Source: an uncultured Clostridia bacterium (GTDB taxonomy: Bacteria > Bacillota > Clostridia > UBA1381). Taken from it: DNA of 5,351 nucleotides. Location of the stretch: the NCBI GenBank assembly GCA_944391265.1, contig CALXSX010000094.1, positions 1-5,351 of the forward strand, written 5' to 3'. Shown piece after piece: positions 1 to 5,046 of this stretch. Position numbers and translations under genes: made by a program. Positions within the stretch are counted from its first letter, which is position 1; each line of letters begins with the position of its first letter. The notes beneath the pieces were generated by a model. It had not been told where the DNA came from. It was given only the letters and a program-made list of their open reading frames with translations, and made no database searches.

Positions 1-1
1 A

Positions 2-109
2 GCGGCGGGAGATATAGCACGGCAGTTAGATGAAAACAAGGAAAAAACAGAAGAGCTTATGCAGGAGTGGGAAAGCCTCAGCAACGAAATAGAGGAGGAT
101 AATTTTTAA
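2..109 (+). CDS. C-terminal tail of a probable ABC-F family ATPase (partial, 5' end outside window)
   Basis: The reading frame is open from the window edge to a TAA at 107-109 and gives 35 residues before the stop. It is rich in Glu, Lys, Gln and Leu and looks like a helical, coiled-coil-type tail, with the segment [14 protein letters not shown] near the end. ABC-F translation factors (ribosome-associated tandem ATPases without membrane domains) commonly end in an acidic linker or C-terminal helix with an EEWEELSEELE-like pattern, which is why I suggest that family. No ATP-binding motif is visible because they all lie upstream, so this rests on a short low-complexity tail and another coiled-coil protein is possible. 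The stop overlaps the dtd start (TAATG), and the dtd Shine-Dalgarno lies inside this gene, so the two are probably cotranscribed and coupled. Confidence 0.5.
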   Translation, partial: AAGDIARQLDENKEKTEELMQEWESLSNEIEEDNF

Positions 110-558
110 TGAGAGCCGTTGTACAAAGGGTAAAGAGCGCGTCTGTTTCTGTCGGAGATGAAATAGTGGGAGAAATAGGTGCAGGACTTCTTGTTCTTGC
201 CGCAGTAGCTCCTGATGATGACGAAAGCGATGTTTCGTATATAGCCGAAAAAATAGTTAATTTACGTATATTTTCAGATAATAACGGTAAAATGAATCTC
301 AGCGTATCAGACATCGGCGGAGGCGTTCTGGCAGTGTCCCAGTTTACGCTTTTTGGAGACTGCCGAAAGGGCAGACGCCCGAATTTTTCGGGTTCGTGCG
401 AGCCTGTCAAGGCAAAGCACCTCTACGAGCGACTTGTTTTGGCGATACGTGAAAAGGGGTTTGACGTGCAGGAGGGTGTGTTCGGCGCGGATATGGACGT
501 GCAGCTCGTTAACGATGGACCCGTGACACTGCTTCTTGACAGTGAAAAGCTGTTTTAA
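109..558 (+). CDS. dtd: D-aminoacyl-tRNA deacylase (DTD)
   Basis: DTD is a cytoplasmic proofreading enzyme that hydrolyses the ester bond of tRNAs mischarged with D-amino acids (and glycine on tRNA-Ala), recycling the tRNA. The 149-residue product has the normal length for the family. It carries both active-site signatures: SQFTL at residues 77-81, and NDGPVT at 135-140, which contains the Gly-cisPro element that excludes L-amino acids. The N-terminus [15 protein letters not shown] and the segment [12 protein letters not shown] (82-93) are also typical. The ATG at 109 is preceded by a perfect AGGAGG at 93-98 with 10-nt spacing, and the start overlaps the upstream stop as TAATG. All expected motifs are intact. 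The gene belongs to the upstream unit; no strong terminator follows, only AT-rich sequence. Confidence 0.96.
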   Translation: MRAVVQRVKSASVSVGDEIVGEIGAGLLVLAAVAPDDDESDVSYIAEKIVNLRIFSDNNGKMNLSVSDIGGGVLAVSQFTLFGDCRKGRRPNFSGSCEPVKAKHLYERLVLAIREKGFDVQEGVFGADMDVQLVNDGPVTLLLDSEKLF

Positions 559-611
559 GAAAAGTCGTAAAAATTTTTTAATTACCTATTCCATTTTTGG
601 GAAATATGTTG

Positions 612-617
612 TATAAT
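612..617 (+). promoter_or_regulatory. Probable -10 element of the nusB operon promoter
   Basis: A perfect TATAAT lies 31 nt upstream of the nusB ATG, inside the AT-rich 90-nt gap between dtd and nusB. At 17-nt spacing the -35 position (589-594) reads TTCCAT, a poor match to TTGACA, and there is no TG extension at the right distance. A weak or activated sigma-A promoter is the simplest reading; chance occurrence in AT-rich DNA cannot be excluded. Confidence 0.45.
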
Positions 618-648
618 AACCTTATTAGTGTAGAAAGGCGAAAAAAGC

Positions 649-1050
649 ATGGAACAAATGTCAAGAAGCTATGCGAGGGAGAAGGCTTTTGAAATAATAT
701 TTGCCATAAACCTGAGCAATATGACAGACTATGAGCTCGACTGCCTTAAAGACGAGCTTAAAGACCATAAAAAGCATATGAAATATATACGCACAGTAGT
801 CTGCGGCGTGCGCGATTCTCAGGAGGAGCTCGACGGCATCATATCGCAGAATCTCGGAGACGGCTGGAGCATAAACAGGCTTTCAAAAATGTCGCTTGCA
901 ATACTTCGGCTTGCGGTTTATGAAATTAAGCATATGGAGGATATACCTGTAAACGTCAGTATAAACGAAGCTGTTGAGCTTTCTAAAAAATACGGAGATG
1001 ACGGCGAGCCCCAGTTTATAAACGGCATTTTGGGTAAAATTTCATCATGA
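649..1050 (+). CDS. nusB: Transcription antitermination factor NusB
   Basis: NusB binds boxA RNA together with NusE (ribosomal protein S10) and, with other Nus factors, keeps RNA polymerase processive on rRNA operons. The 133-residue product has the usual length. Seen in order: SRSYAREKAFEIIF (5-18), the N-terminal RNA-binding helix region; ILRLAVYEI (85-93); IPVNVSINEAVELSKKYG (99-116); and FINGILGKI (123-131), the conserved C-terminal signature. The start at 649 is preferred because AAAGG (634-638) is 10 nt upstream; the in-frame ATG at 658 would leave 19 nt and remove only three residues. It is the first gene of the operon and its stop overlaps the next start as ATGA (1047-1050). Confidence 0.95.
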   Translation: MEQMSRSYAREKAFEIIFAINLSNMTDYELDCLKDELKDHKKHMKYIRTVVCGVRDSQEELDGIISQNLGDGWSINRLSKMSLAILRLAVYEIKHMEDIPVNVSINEAVELSKKYGDDGEPQFINGILGKISS

Positions 1051-2018
1051 GATTTATCGGATTTGATACGAGCAACTACACAACGAGTGTTGGTGTGTGG
1101 GATGACGGTGAGCTTCGTTCATACAGGCGCATACTTGATGTAAAAAAAGGAGAGCGCGGGCTTCGTCAAAGCGATGCGCTTTTTGCCCATGTTAAGGCTT
1201 TGCCCGATATAATTTCAATGTCGGCGATATCAGGAAGCGTTGACGGAGTGGGAGTCAGCACAAGACCGAGAAATGTCGACGGCTCGTATATGCCCGTTTT
1301 TCTTGCCGGCGCGGCGGCGGCAAGTGCGGCAGCATCATGCGCAGGGGTGCCGCTTTACAAGTTCAGCCATCAGGAAGGACACATAATGGCGGGTATTTAC
1401 TCGTCAGGCGCATTTGAATTGCTTGACGGAGAGTTTTTATCGGTACATCTATCCGGAGGAACGACGGAAATTTTAAAGACTGAATTCAGCGGCGGCAGAT
1501 TTGTATCGGAAATAGTAGGCGGGACAAAGGATATAAGCGCCGGTCAGCTTATCGACAGGGTAGGAGTTTTGCTCGGATACAAATTTCCGTGCGGCGCGGA
1601 GCTTGACAGGCTTTCCGCAAACGCCGCAGGGAAACTGAAATTCAGGACGAGCGTTGACGGCGGATATTTCAATTTATCAGGCCTTGAGAACAAAGCGGCG
1701 CAAAGCGGTGAGGAGCCGGGGGAAACAGCTTTTGCGGTTTTCAGCGCAATTGCCGAAACTCTCAATAGGTCGCTTCAGTTTTGTATGAACAGATACAGGA
1801 CAGGGCGCGTTTTGCTTGTTGGCGGAGTCGCTTCAAACACGTATATACGAAAGGCGCTTAAAACGATTGACTGTGACGGAATGTATTTTTCGTCTCCTGA
1901 GCTTTCGTCAGACAACGCGTGTGGGGTGGCGGCGCTTGCTGCGCATATGTACGCTGCGGAGAAAGGAATCGGTTTGCTCAATGGAGATAAGAACAGCAAC
2001 AGTATCGCAAATAAATAA
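1047..2018 (+). CDS. TsaD/Kae1-like ASKHA protein (M22 'glycoprotease' paralog), function unknown
   Basis: The 323-residue product has the fold signature of TsaD/Kae1, the tRNA threonylcarbamoyladenosine synthase subunit, but is divergent. Retained: the metal-ligand motif HQEGH (H108, H112), a phosphate-loop-like SGGTTE (136-141), DISAGQLID (162-170), FNLSGLENK (208-216), GGVASN (259-264) and SSDNA with D289, the position of the third metal ligand. Changed: the canonical N-terminal CDET is NYTT (10-13), SGGHT has lost its His (SGGTT), and the usual GPGL-type segment reads RPRNVDGSYMPVFLAG (73-88). I infer a paralog rather than the essential TsaD, which should lie elsewhere. Similar genes are often labelled peptidase M22 in Clostridia, but protease activity is not supported. 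The start overlaps the nusB stop (ATGA) with only a weak GGGT upstream, suggesting coupled translation. The 3' end overlaps xseA by 38 nt. Confidence 0.82.
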   Translation: MRFIGFDTSNYTTSVGVWDDGELRSYRRILDVKKGERGLRQSDALFAHVKALPDIISMSAISGSVDGVGVSTRPRNVDGSYMPVFLAGAAAASAAASCAGVPLYKFSHQEGHIMAGIYSSGAFELLDGEFLSVHLSGGTTEILKTEFSGGRFVSEIVGGTKDISAGQLIDRVGVLLGYKFPCGAELDRLSANAAGKLKFRTSVDGGYFNLSGLENKAAQSGEEPGETAFAVFSAIAETLNRSLQFCMNRYRTGRVLLVGGVASNTYIRKALKTIDCDGMYFSSPELSSDNACGVAALAAHMYAAEKGIGLLNGDKNSNSIANK

Positions 2019-3162
2019 TTATATAAAAAGAGTGCTTGACAGCAACGGTATCCTGAACCAGATTTGGGTAAAGGGTGAAATTTCAAATTTTAAACTTCAC
2101 TATTCAGGTCATATGTATATAACGCTCAAAGACGAAGGGTCTGTGCTTAAGGCAGTGATGTTTAAAAGCGCATGCCGTGGACTGACGTTTGAGCCGAAGG
2201 ACGGAATGAAGGTGCTTGCAAGAGGCAGAATTTCTGTGTATGAGGCGTCGGGAGCATATCAGCTTTATATAGAGGAGATGCGCCAGGACGGCATAGGCGA
2301 CCTGTACGCGGCGTTTGAGAAAATGAAAAAACGGCTTGGCGCAGAAGGCCTTTTCGATGAGAGACACAAACAGCCCATACCAAAGTTCCCGGAGCGTGTC
2401 GGAGTGTGTACGGCGTCTACAGGCGCTGCTGTGCGCGATATAATAAACGTCATTACAAGGCGGTATCCGTGCTGTGAGATAATACTTTACCCTACAACCG
2501 TGCAGGGTCAGGGCGCAGTGGAATCAATAGTCAGCGCGATTGAGTACTTTAACCAAACATCCGGCGCCGATGTCCTCATAGTCGGGCGCGGCGGCGGCTC
2601 GATAGAGGATTTGTGGGCGTTTAACGAGGAAAAGGTGGCGTATGCCATATACAATTCAAAAATACCGATAATATCGGCTGTGGGCCATGAAACGGACTTT
2701 ACAATAGCTGATTTTGTGGCAGACCTGAGAGCACCGACACCGTCAGCTGCGGCGGAAATAGCTGTTCCGTCCTCCGCAGAGTTACACTCTCGGATAAATA
2801 TGCTTTCCGGAAAGCTTTATCAGAGCGTGTCTAGGCTTAGCCAGATGAGACGGCTGAGACTTGACGCCCTAAAGCTGAAAAGTCCATCAGAGTTTATAGG
2901 CGAAAGCTATCTTAAGATAGACGGATTTTTAAAAAGGCTTGAAAACGGAGCACAGCTTAAAATTGTAAACGGGAAAAAGGAGCTTTATAAGCTCACAGGC
3001 GCGCTTGATGCATTAAGCCCGCTCGCCGTGATGGCAAGAGGGTTTGCGGTGGCTGTTGATGACAGCGGCAGCGTGATGAAATCGGCTGCGGATATAAAGC
3101 AAGGCAGTGAGTTTACGCTAAAGCTTTGTGACGGTGATAAGCGCTGCAAGGCGATAGATTAA
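1981..3162 (+). CDS. xseA: Exodeoxyribonuclease VII large subunit
   Basis: XseA is the catalytic subunit of exonuclease VII, which degrades single-stranded DNA from both ends to oligonucleotides, in complex with several XseB subunits. With this start the product is 393 residues, within the shorter range of the family. It has an N-terminal OB-fold (about 1-100, with IWVKGEISNF and GHMYITLKD) and a catalytic domain with GVCTASTGAAVRDI (141-154), GRGGGSIEDLWAFN (202-215), and GHETDFTIADFVADLRAPTP (235-254). D153, R203, H236 and D239 align with residues I recall as required in the E. coli enzyme. A fairly short helical region (about 264-345) precedes the conserved SPLAVMARGFAV (346-357). The frame stays open upstream to 1816, but the family N-terminus begins at ATG 1981, preceded by GGAGAAAGGA (1958-1967) at 13 nt. 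It overlaps the previous gene by 38 nt. Confidence 0.95.
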   Translation: MEIRTATVSQINNYIKRVLDSNGILNQIWVKGEISNFKLHYSGHMYITLKDEGSVLKAVMFKSACRGLTFEPKDGMKVLARGRISVYEASGAYQLYIEEMRQDGIGDLYAAFEKMKKRLGAEGLFDERHKQPIPKFPERVGVCTASTGAAVRDIINVITRRYPCCEIILYPTTVQGQGAVESIVSAIEYFNQTSGADVLIVGRGGGSIEDLWAFNEEKVAYAIYNSKIPIISAVGHETDFTIADFVADLRAPTPSAAAEIAVPSSAELHSRINMLSGKLYQSVSRLSQMRRLRLDALKLKSPSEFIGESYLKIDGFLKRLENGAQLKIVNGKKELYKLTGALDALSPLAVMARGFAVAVDDSGSVMKSAADIKQGSEFTLKLCDGDKRCKAID

Positions 3163-3185
3163 ATTTTTTACGAGGTAAAATAGAT

Positions 3186-3410
3186 ATGAAATTTGAAGAG
3201 GCAATGGCTCAGCTTGAGGAAACGGTCAAAAAATTAGACAGCGGAAGTGCGTCTCTTGAGGAGTCGCTTGAACTGTTTGAAAAGGGAATAAAGCTTTCAA
3301 AATTGTGTCAAAAAATGCTCGATGACGCAGAAAAGCGTGTTTCCGTGCTGACTTCCGGCGAAAACGGCGGCATGGAAAAGCAGACTTTTCCCGACATTGA
3401 CGAGCAGTAG
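3186..3410 (+). CDS. xseB: Exodeoxyribonuclease VII small subunit
   Basis: XseB is the small helical partner that binds the coiled-coil arm of XseA and is needed for exonuclease VII activity in the cytoplasm. The 74-residue product matches the usual size (about 60-85). The family pattern is clear: FEEA (3-6), LDSGSASLEESLELFEKG (17-34), then a second helix with C41 and AEKRVSVL (48-55), followed by a short acidic, probably disordered tail. The ATG at 3186 has GAGGT at 3172-3176 with 9-nt spacing. It starts 23 nt after the xseA stop and ends 12 nt before ispA, so both exonuclease subunits would come from one mRNA. Confidence 0.95.
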   Translation: MKFEEAMAQLEETVKKLDSGSASLEESLELFEKGIKLSKLCQKMLDDAEKRVSVLTSGENGGMEKQTFPDIDEQ

Positions 3411-3416
3411 GGAGTG
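3410..3416 (+). promoter_or_regulatory. Shine-Dalgarno that decides the TTG start of ispA
   Basis: GGGAGTG overlaps the last base of the xseB stop codon and lies 6 nt before TTG at 3423. The first in-frame ATG is at 3522, just before GGKRLRP, and would remove the N-terminal helices of the prenyl synthase, so TTG is the supported start. Confidence 0.75.
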
Positions 3417-3422
3417 TTTTGA

Positions 3423-4298
3423 TTGCAAAGATCACTTGAAGAATATATAAGTTTAATTGAAAATAAGCTGTCCGAGTATAATCCTGTCAGGGATAATCCT
3501 CAGGTAAAGATATACGAGGCGATGAATTACAGCCTCGGCGCCGGAGGAAAACGGCTCAGACCGATACTGCTTCTGGAGTTTTGCAGAATATTCGGCGGAA
3601 GAGAGGAAGATGCAATGCCGTTTGCGTGTGCACTTGAGATGATACACACCTACTCGCTTATTCATGACGATCTTCCGGCTATGGACAACGATGAACTCAG
3701 ACGCGGCAAGCCGACAAATCATATAGTGTTCGGCGAAGCGGCTGCCATCCTTGCAGGTGACGCGCTTTTGACAAAGGCGTTTGAGATATGCAGCAAACCT
3801 TCCGGCTGTAGTGCTGAGCGTCAGATAAGGGCGATAAACATGCTTGCATCATTTTCCGGCACTGACGGCATGGTTGGCGGGCAGGTGGTTGACCTTGAAA
3901 GCGAAAATAAGGACATTTCTATGGATACGCTGAGGTATATGCATTCGCTTAAAACAGGTGCGCTTATAAAAGCGGCGTGCATGATAGGAGCTGTCATCGG
4001 AGGAGCGGACGAGAGCGGAACAGAGGCTGCCGGCATGTTTGCCGAAAATCTCGGAATAGCTTTCCAGATACGTGACGATATTCTTGACGTAACCGGCAGT
4101 GAGGAAGAGCTCGGCAAAAAAACAGGCAGTGATGAGAAACTGAAAAAAAACACTTACGTCACTTTTCTCGGAGTGAAAAAATCGCAGGAGCTTTGCCGCG
4201 AATATTCGGACAAGGCACTTAAGGCGCTCGATGATATTGACAGTGATACGGAGTTTTTGGCTCATATGGTTGGCAAGTTAGTTGACCGAAACAGTTAG
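3423..4298 (+). CDS. ispA: Farnesyl diphosphate synthase (trans-polyprenyl synthase, IspA type)
   Basis: This cytoplasmic Mg-dependent enzyme condenses IPP with DMAPP and then GPP to make farnesyl diphosphate, the precursor for undecaprenyl phosphate and quinones. The 291-residue product has the usual length. Seen: GGKRLRP (41-47); first Asp-rich motif DDLPAMD (82-88) with the DDxxxxD spacing of bacterial enzymes; GGQVVDL (152-158); KTGAL (177-181); and second Asp-rich motif DDILD (218-222). Tyr77 and Ser78 sit five and four residues before the first Asp-rich motif, as in E. coli IspA, which supports a C15 product; a C20 product cannot be excluded from sequence alone. The start is TTG, backed by a good Shine-Dalgarno. 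Pairing of xseA/xseB with ispA is common in bacteria and often leads on to dxs, but here a divergent PAP2 gene follows. Confidence 0.94.
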   Translation: MQRSLEEYISLIENKLSEYNPVRDNPQVKIYEAMNYSLGAGGKRLRPILLLEFCRIFGGREEDAMPFACALEMIHTYSLIHDDLPAMDNDELRRGKPTNHIVFGEAAAILAGDALLTKAFEICSKPSGCSAERQIRAINMLASFSGTDGMVGGQVVDLESENKDISMDTLRYMHSLKTGALIKAACMIGAVIGGADESGTEAAGMFAENLGIAFQIRDDILDVTGSEEELGKKTGSDEKLKKNTYVTFLGVKKSQELCREYSDKALKALDDIDSDTEFLAHMVGKLVDRNS

Positions 4299-4306
4299 GA
4301 CACAAA

Positions 4307-4340
4307 AAAACAATCAACGCCCTAACCGGTTTATTGTTTT
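4307..4340 (+). terminator. AT-rich hairpin, possible weak terminator or attenuator after ispA
   Basis: The 12-nt arms at 4307-4318 (AAAACAATCAAC) and 4329-4340 (GTTTATTGTTTT) pair at 11 of 12 positions, with one C/T mismatch and a 10-nt loop. The 3' arm ends in TTTT and then AAAA, so there is no further T-run, and only two pairs are G-C. It may cause partial termination or processing between ispA and the PAP2 gene. It could work on either strand but is weak. Confidence 0.3.
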
Positions 4341-4357
4341 AAAATTATTGATTAACG

Positions 4358-4374
4358 CCGCCGCGACGCGGCGG
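4358..4374 (+). repeat. GC-rich perfect inverted repeat just upstream of the yuiD ribosome binding site
   Basis: CCGCCGC (4358-4364) and GCGGCGG (4368-4374) form a 7-bp all-GC stem with a GAC loop. There is no T-run after it, so it is not an intrinsic terminator. It ends 3 nt before the GGAG (4378-4381) that serves the next gene and could act as an mRNA-stabilising or 5'-end hairpin, or modulate translation. Confidence 0.6.
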
Positions 4375-4387
4375 AATGGAGATTTAT

Positions 4388-4837
4388 ATGAAGTATTTAA
4401 ACGAGTTTTTAAGTAATGATATCCTGTGGTCTGCAATAATCGCATGGATTGTGGCACAGGTATTGAAGGTGATACTTGTTTTTCTCGATGAGCGGAAAAT
4501 AGATCTTGGAAGAATGTTTGGCTCCGGCGGAATGCCAAGCTCACATTCATCGTTTTCGGTAGCGCTCGCTTCATCTGTAGGTTTTACAGAGGGGTTTAAC
4601 ACCAGCCTGTTTGCTATTTGCTTTTGCTTTGCTGTAATAGTCATGTACGACGCTGCCGGAGTAAGGCGCAGTGCCGGGCAGCAGGCAAAAATTTTAAATA
4701 AAATAGTTGAGGAATGGGGTAAGGGCGATTTTTCAAACACTGAAAAAAAGCTCAAAGAGCTTGTGGGTCACACGCCGATTGAGGTAGTGGCAGGAGCTGT
4801 ACTCGGTCTTATCATATCAATAATCAGATTTGTATGA
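4388..4837 (+). CDS. yuiD: Divergent PAP2 family membrane protein (DUF212, YuiD-like)
   Basis: This is a 149-residue integral membrane protein of the divergent PAP2 family, named for similarity to the acid phosphatase/vanadium haloperoxidase superfamily; its substrate is not established to my knowledge. Seen: a hydrophobic helix at about 13-33; GGMPSSHSS (47-55), resembling the PAP2 SGH motif; a hydrophobic stretch at about 72-87; YDAAGVRRSAGQQA (87-100); and LKELVGHTPIEV (122-133) followed by a last hydrophobic helix (134-147). The start at 4388 is chosen over the in-frame ATG at 4376 because GGAG (4378-4381) is 6 nt before 4388 and itself overlaps the upstream candidate. Its position after ispA suggests, as inference only, a role with prenyl diphosphates or their phosphates. 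I find no convincing promoter of its own. Confidence 0.9.
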   Translation: MKYLNEFLSNDILWSAIIAWIVAQVLKVILVFLDERKIDLGRMFGSGGMPSSHSSFSVALASSVGFTEGFNTSLFAICFCFAVIVMYDAAGVRRSAGQQAKILNKIVEEWGKGDFSNTEKKLKELVGHTPIEVVAGAVLGLIISIIRFV

Positions 4838-4853
4838 CGGGAAATATTACCGC

Positions 4854-4882
4854 TTGACCTCAATGCGTTTTCGGTGTAAAAT
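4854..4882 (+). promoter_or_regulatory. Strong sigma-A type promoter
   Basis: TTGACC (4854-4859) and TAAAAT (4877-4882) match the consensus at five of six positions each, with the optimal 17-nt spacer. Transcription is predicted to begin near 4889, exactly at the first base of a GC-rich hairpin. It lies just after the yuiD stop and points toward the structured region and the FAD-dehydrogenase gene. It is the best promoter in the window. Confidence 0.75.
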
Positions 4883-4888
4883 ATATTT

Positions 4889-4996
4889 GCGGGGCAATCC
4901 GCCCCGCGGCTATGCAGTCCTACATACCGTGAAGGAAAATGAGCAATTGAGCGTGATACCTCCATCACCTTTTGTCTCATTTTCTTTTTTTATTTT
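4889..4996 (+). ncRNA. Candidate structured small RNA or leader RNA with three C-loop hairpins
   Basis: The roughly 105 nt after the predicted start folds by eye into three consecutive hairpins. H1: 4889-4895 with 4901-4907, seven pairs (six G-C or C-G plus one), loop AAUCC. H2: 4907-4914 with 4923-4929, seven pairs with a bulged C4910, loop CAGUCCUA; position 4907 can join H1 or H2. H3: 4935-4957 with 4964-4984, about 20 pairs interrupted by bulges at 4947-4948, 4952 and 4975, loop ACCUCC, followed by TTTTTTT. Every loop presents a UCC or CUCC complementary to Shine-Dalgarno sequence, as in Gram-positive small RNAs with C-rich loops. I do not recognise a named RNA family or riboswitch. It may be a free small RNA or the leader of the gene at 5047. 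Confidence 0.5.
4935..4996 (+). terminator. Rho-independent terminator-like hairpin with T-run
   Basis: GAAAATGAG (4935-4943) pairs perfectly with CTCATTTTC (4976-4984). The stem continues inward through CAA/TTG, GAG/CTT and GTGAT/ATCAC with small bulges, to an ACCTCC loop. Seven Ts (4985-4991), an A and four more Ts follow at once. The lower part is A-U rich, but length and the T-run make intrinsic termination likely. It would end the small transcript begun near 4889 and also readthrough from the yuiD side. The gene at 5047 starts 50 nt beyond it. Confidence 0.65.
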
Positions 4997-5046
4997 AGCG
5001 CCGGAATTCCAGACGACGCTCTTATTTGAAAGGATTAGTTTTTGTT

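Noticed and set aside
78..410. A 110-codon minus-strand frame opposite dtd
   Set aside because: It is antisense to an intact conserved gene and is Ser/Thr/Pro-rich as expected for a codon-bias shadow.
567..585. AT-rich near-palindrome after dtd as a terminator
   Set aside because: Only four outer pairs hold before mismatches, with one G-C pair and no T-run after the stem, so it is not a convincing intrinsic terminator.
3849..4265. A 138-codon minus-strand frame opposite ispA
   Set aside because: It lies fully antisense to a clearly conserved gene, has no ribosome binding site evidence and resembles no protein family.
4889..4907. GC-rich hairpin after yuiD as the yuiD terminator
   Set aside because: It is followed by GGCTATGCAG rather than Ts, and it begins at the predicted start of a downstream promoter, so a 5' hairpin of a new transcript fits better.
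4912..4932. Mini-frame MQSYIP inside hairpin H2, as a possible leader peptide
   Set aside because: No ribosome binding site precedes it and there is no run of a regulatory amino acid; a six-codon frame is expected by chance.
4939..4950. Mini-frame ATG AGC AAT TGA within the terminator stem
   Set aside because: The AAGGA upstream is only 2 nt from the ATG, too close for normal initiation, and the product would be three residues.
5003..5010. GGAATTCC palindrome as an operator
   Set aside because: An isolated 8-base palindrome has no support from a second half-site or known regulator pattern.
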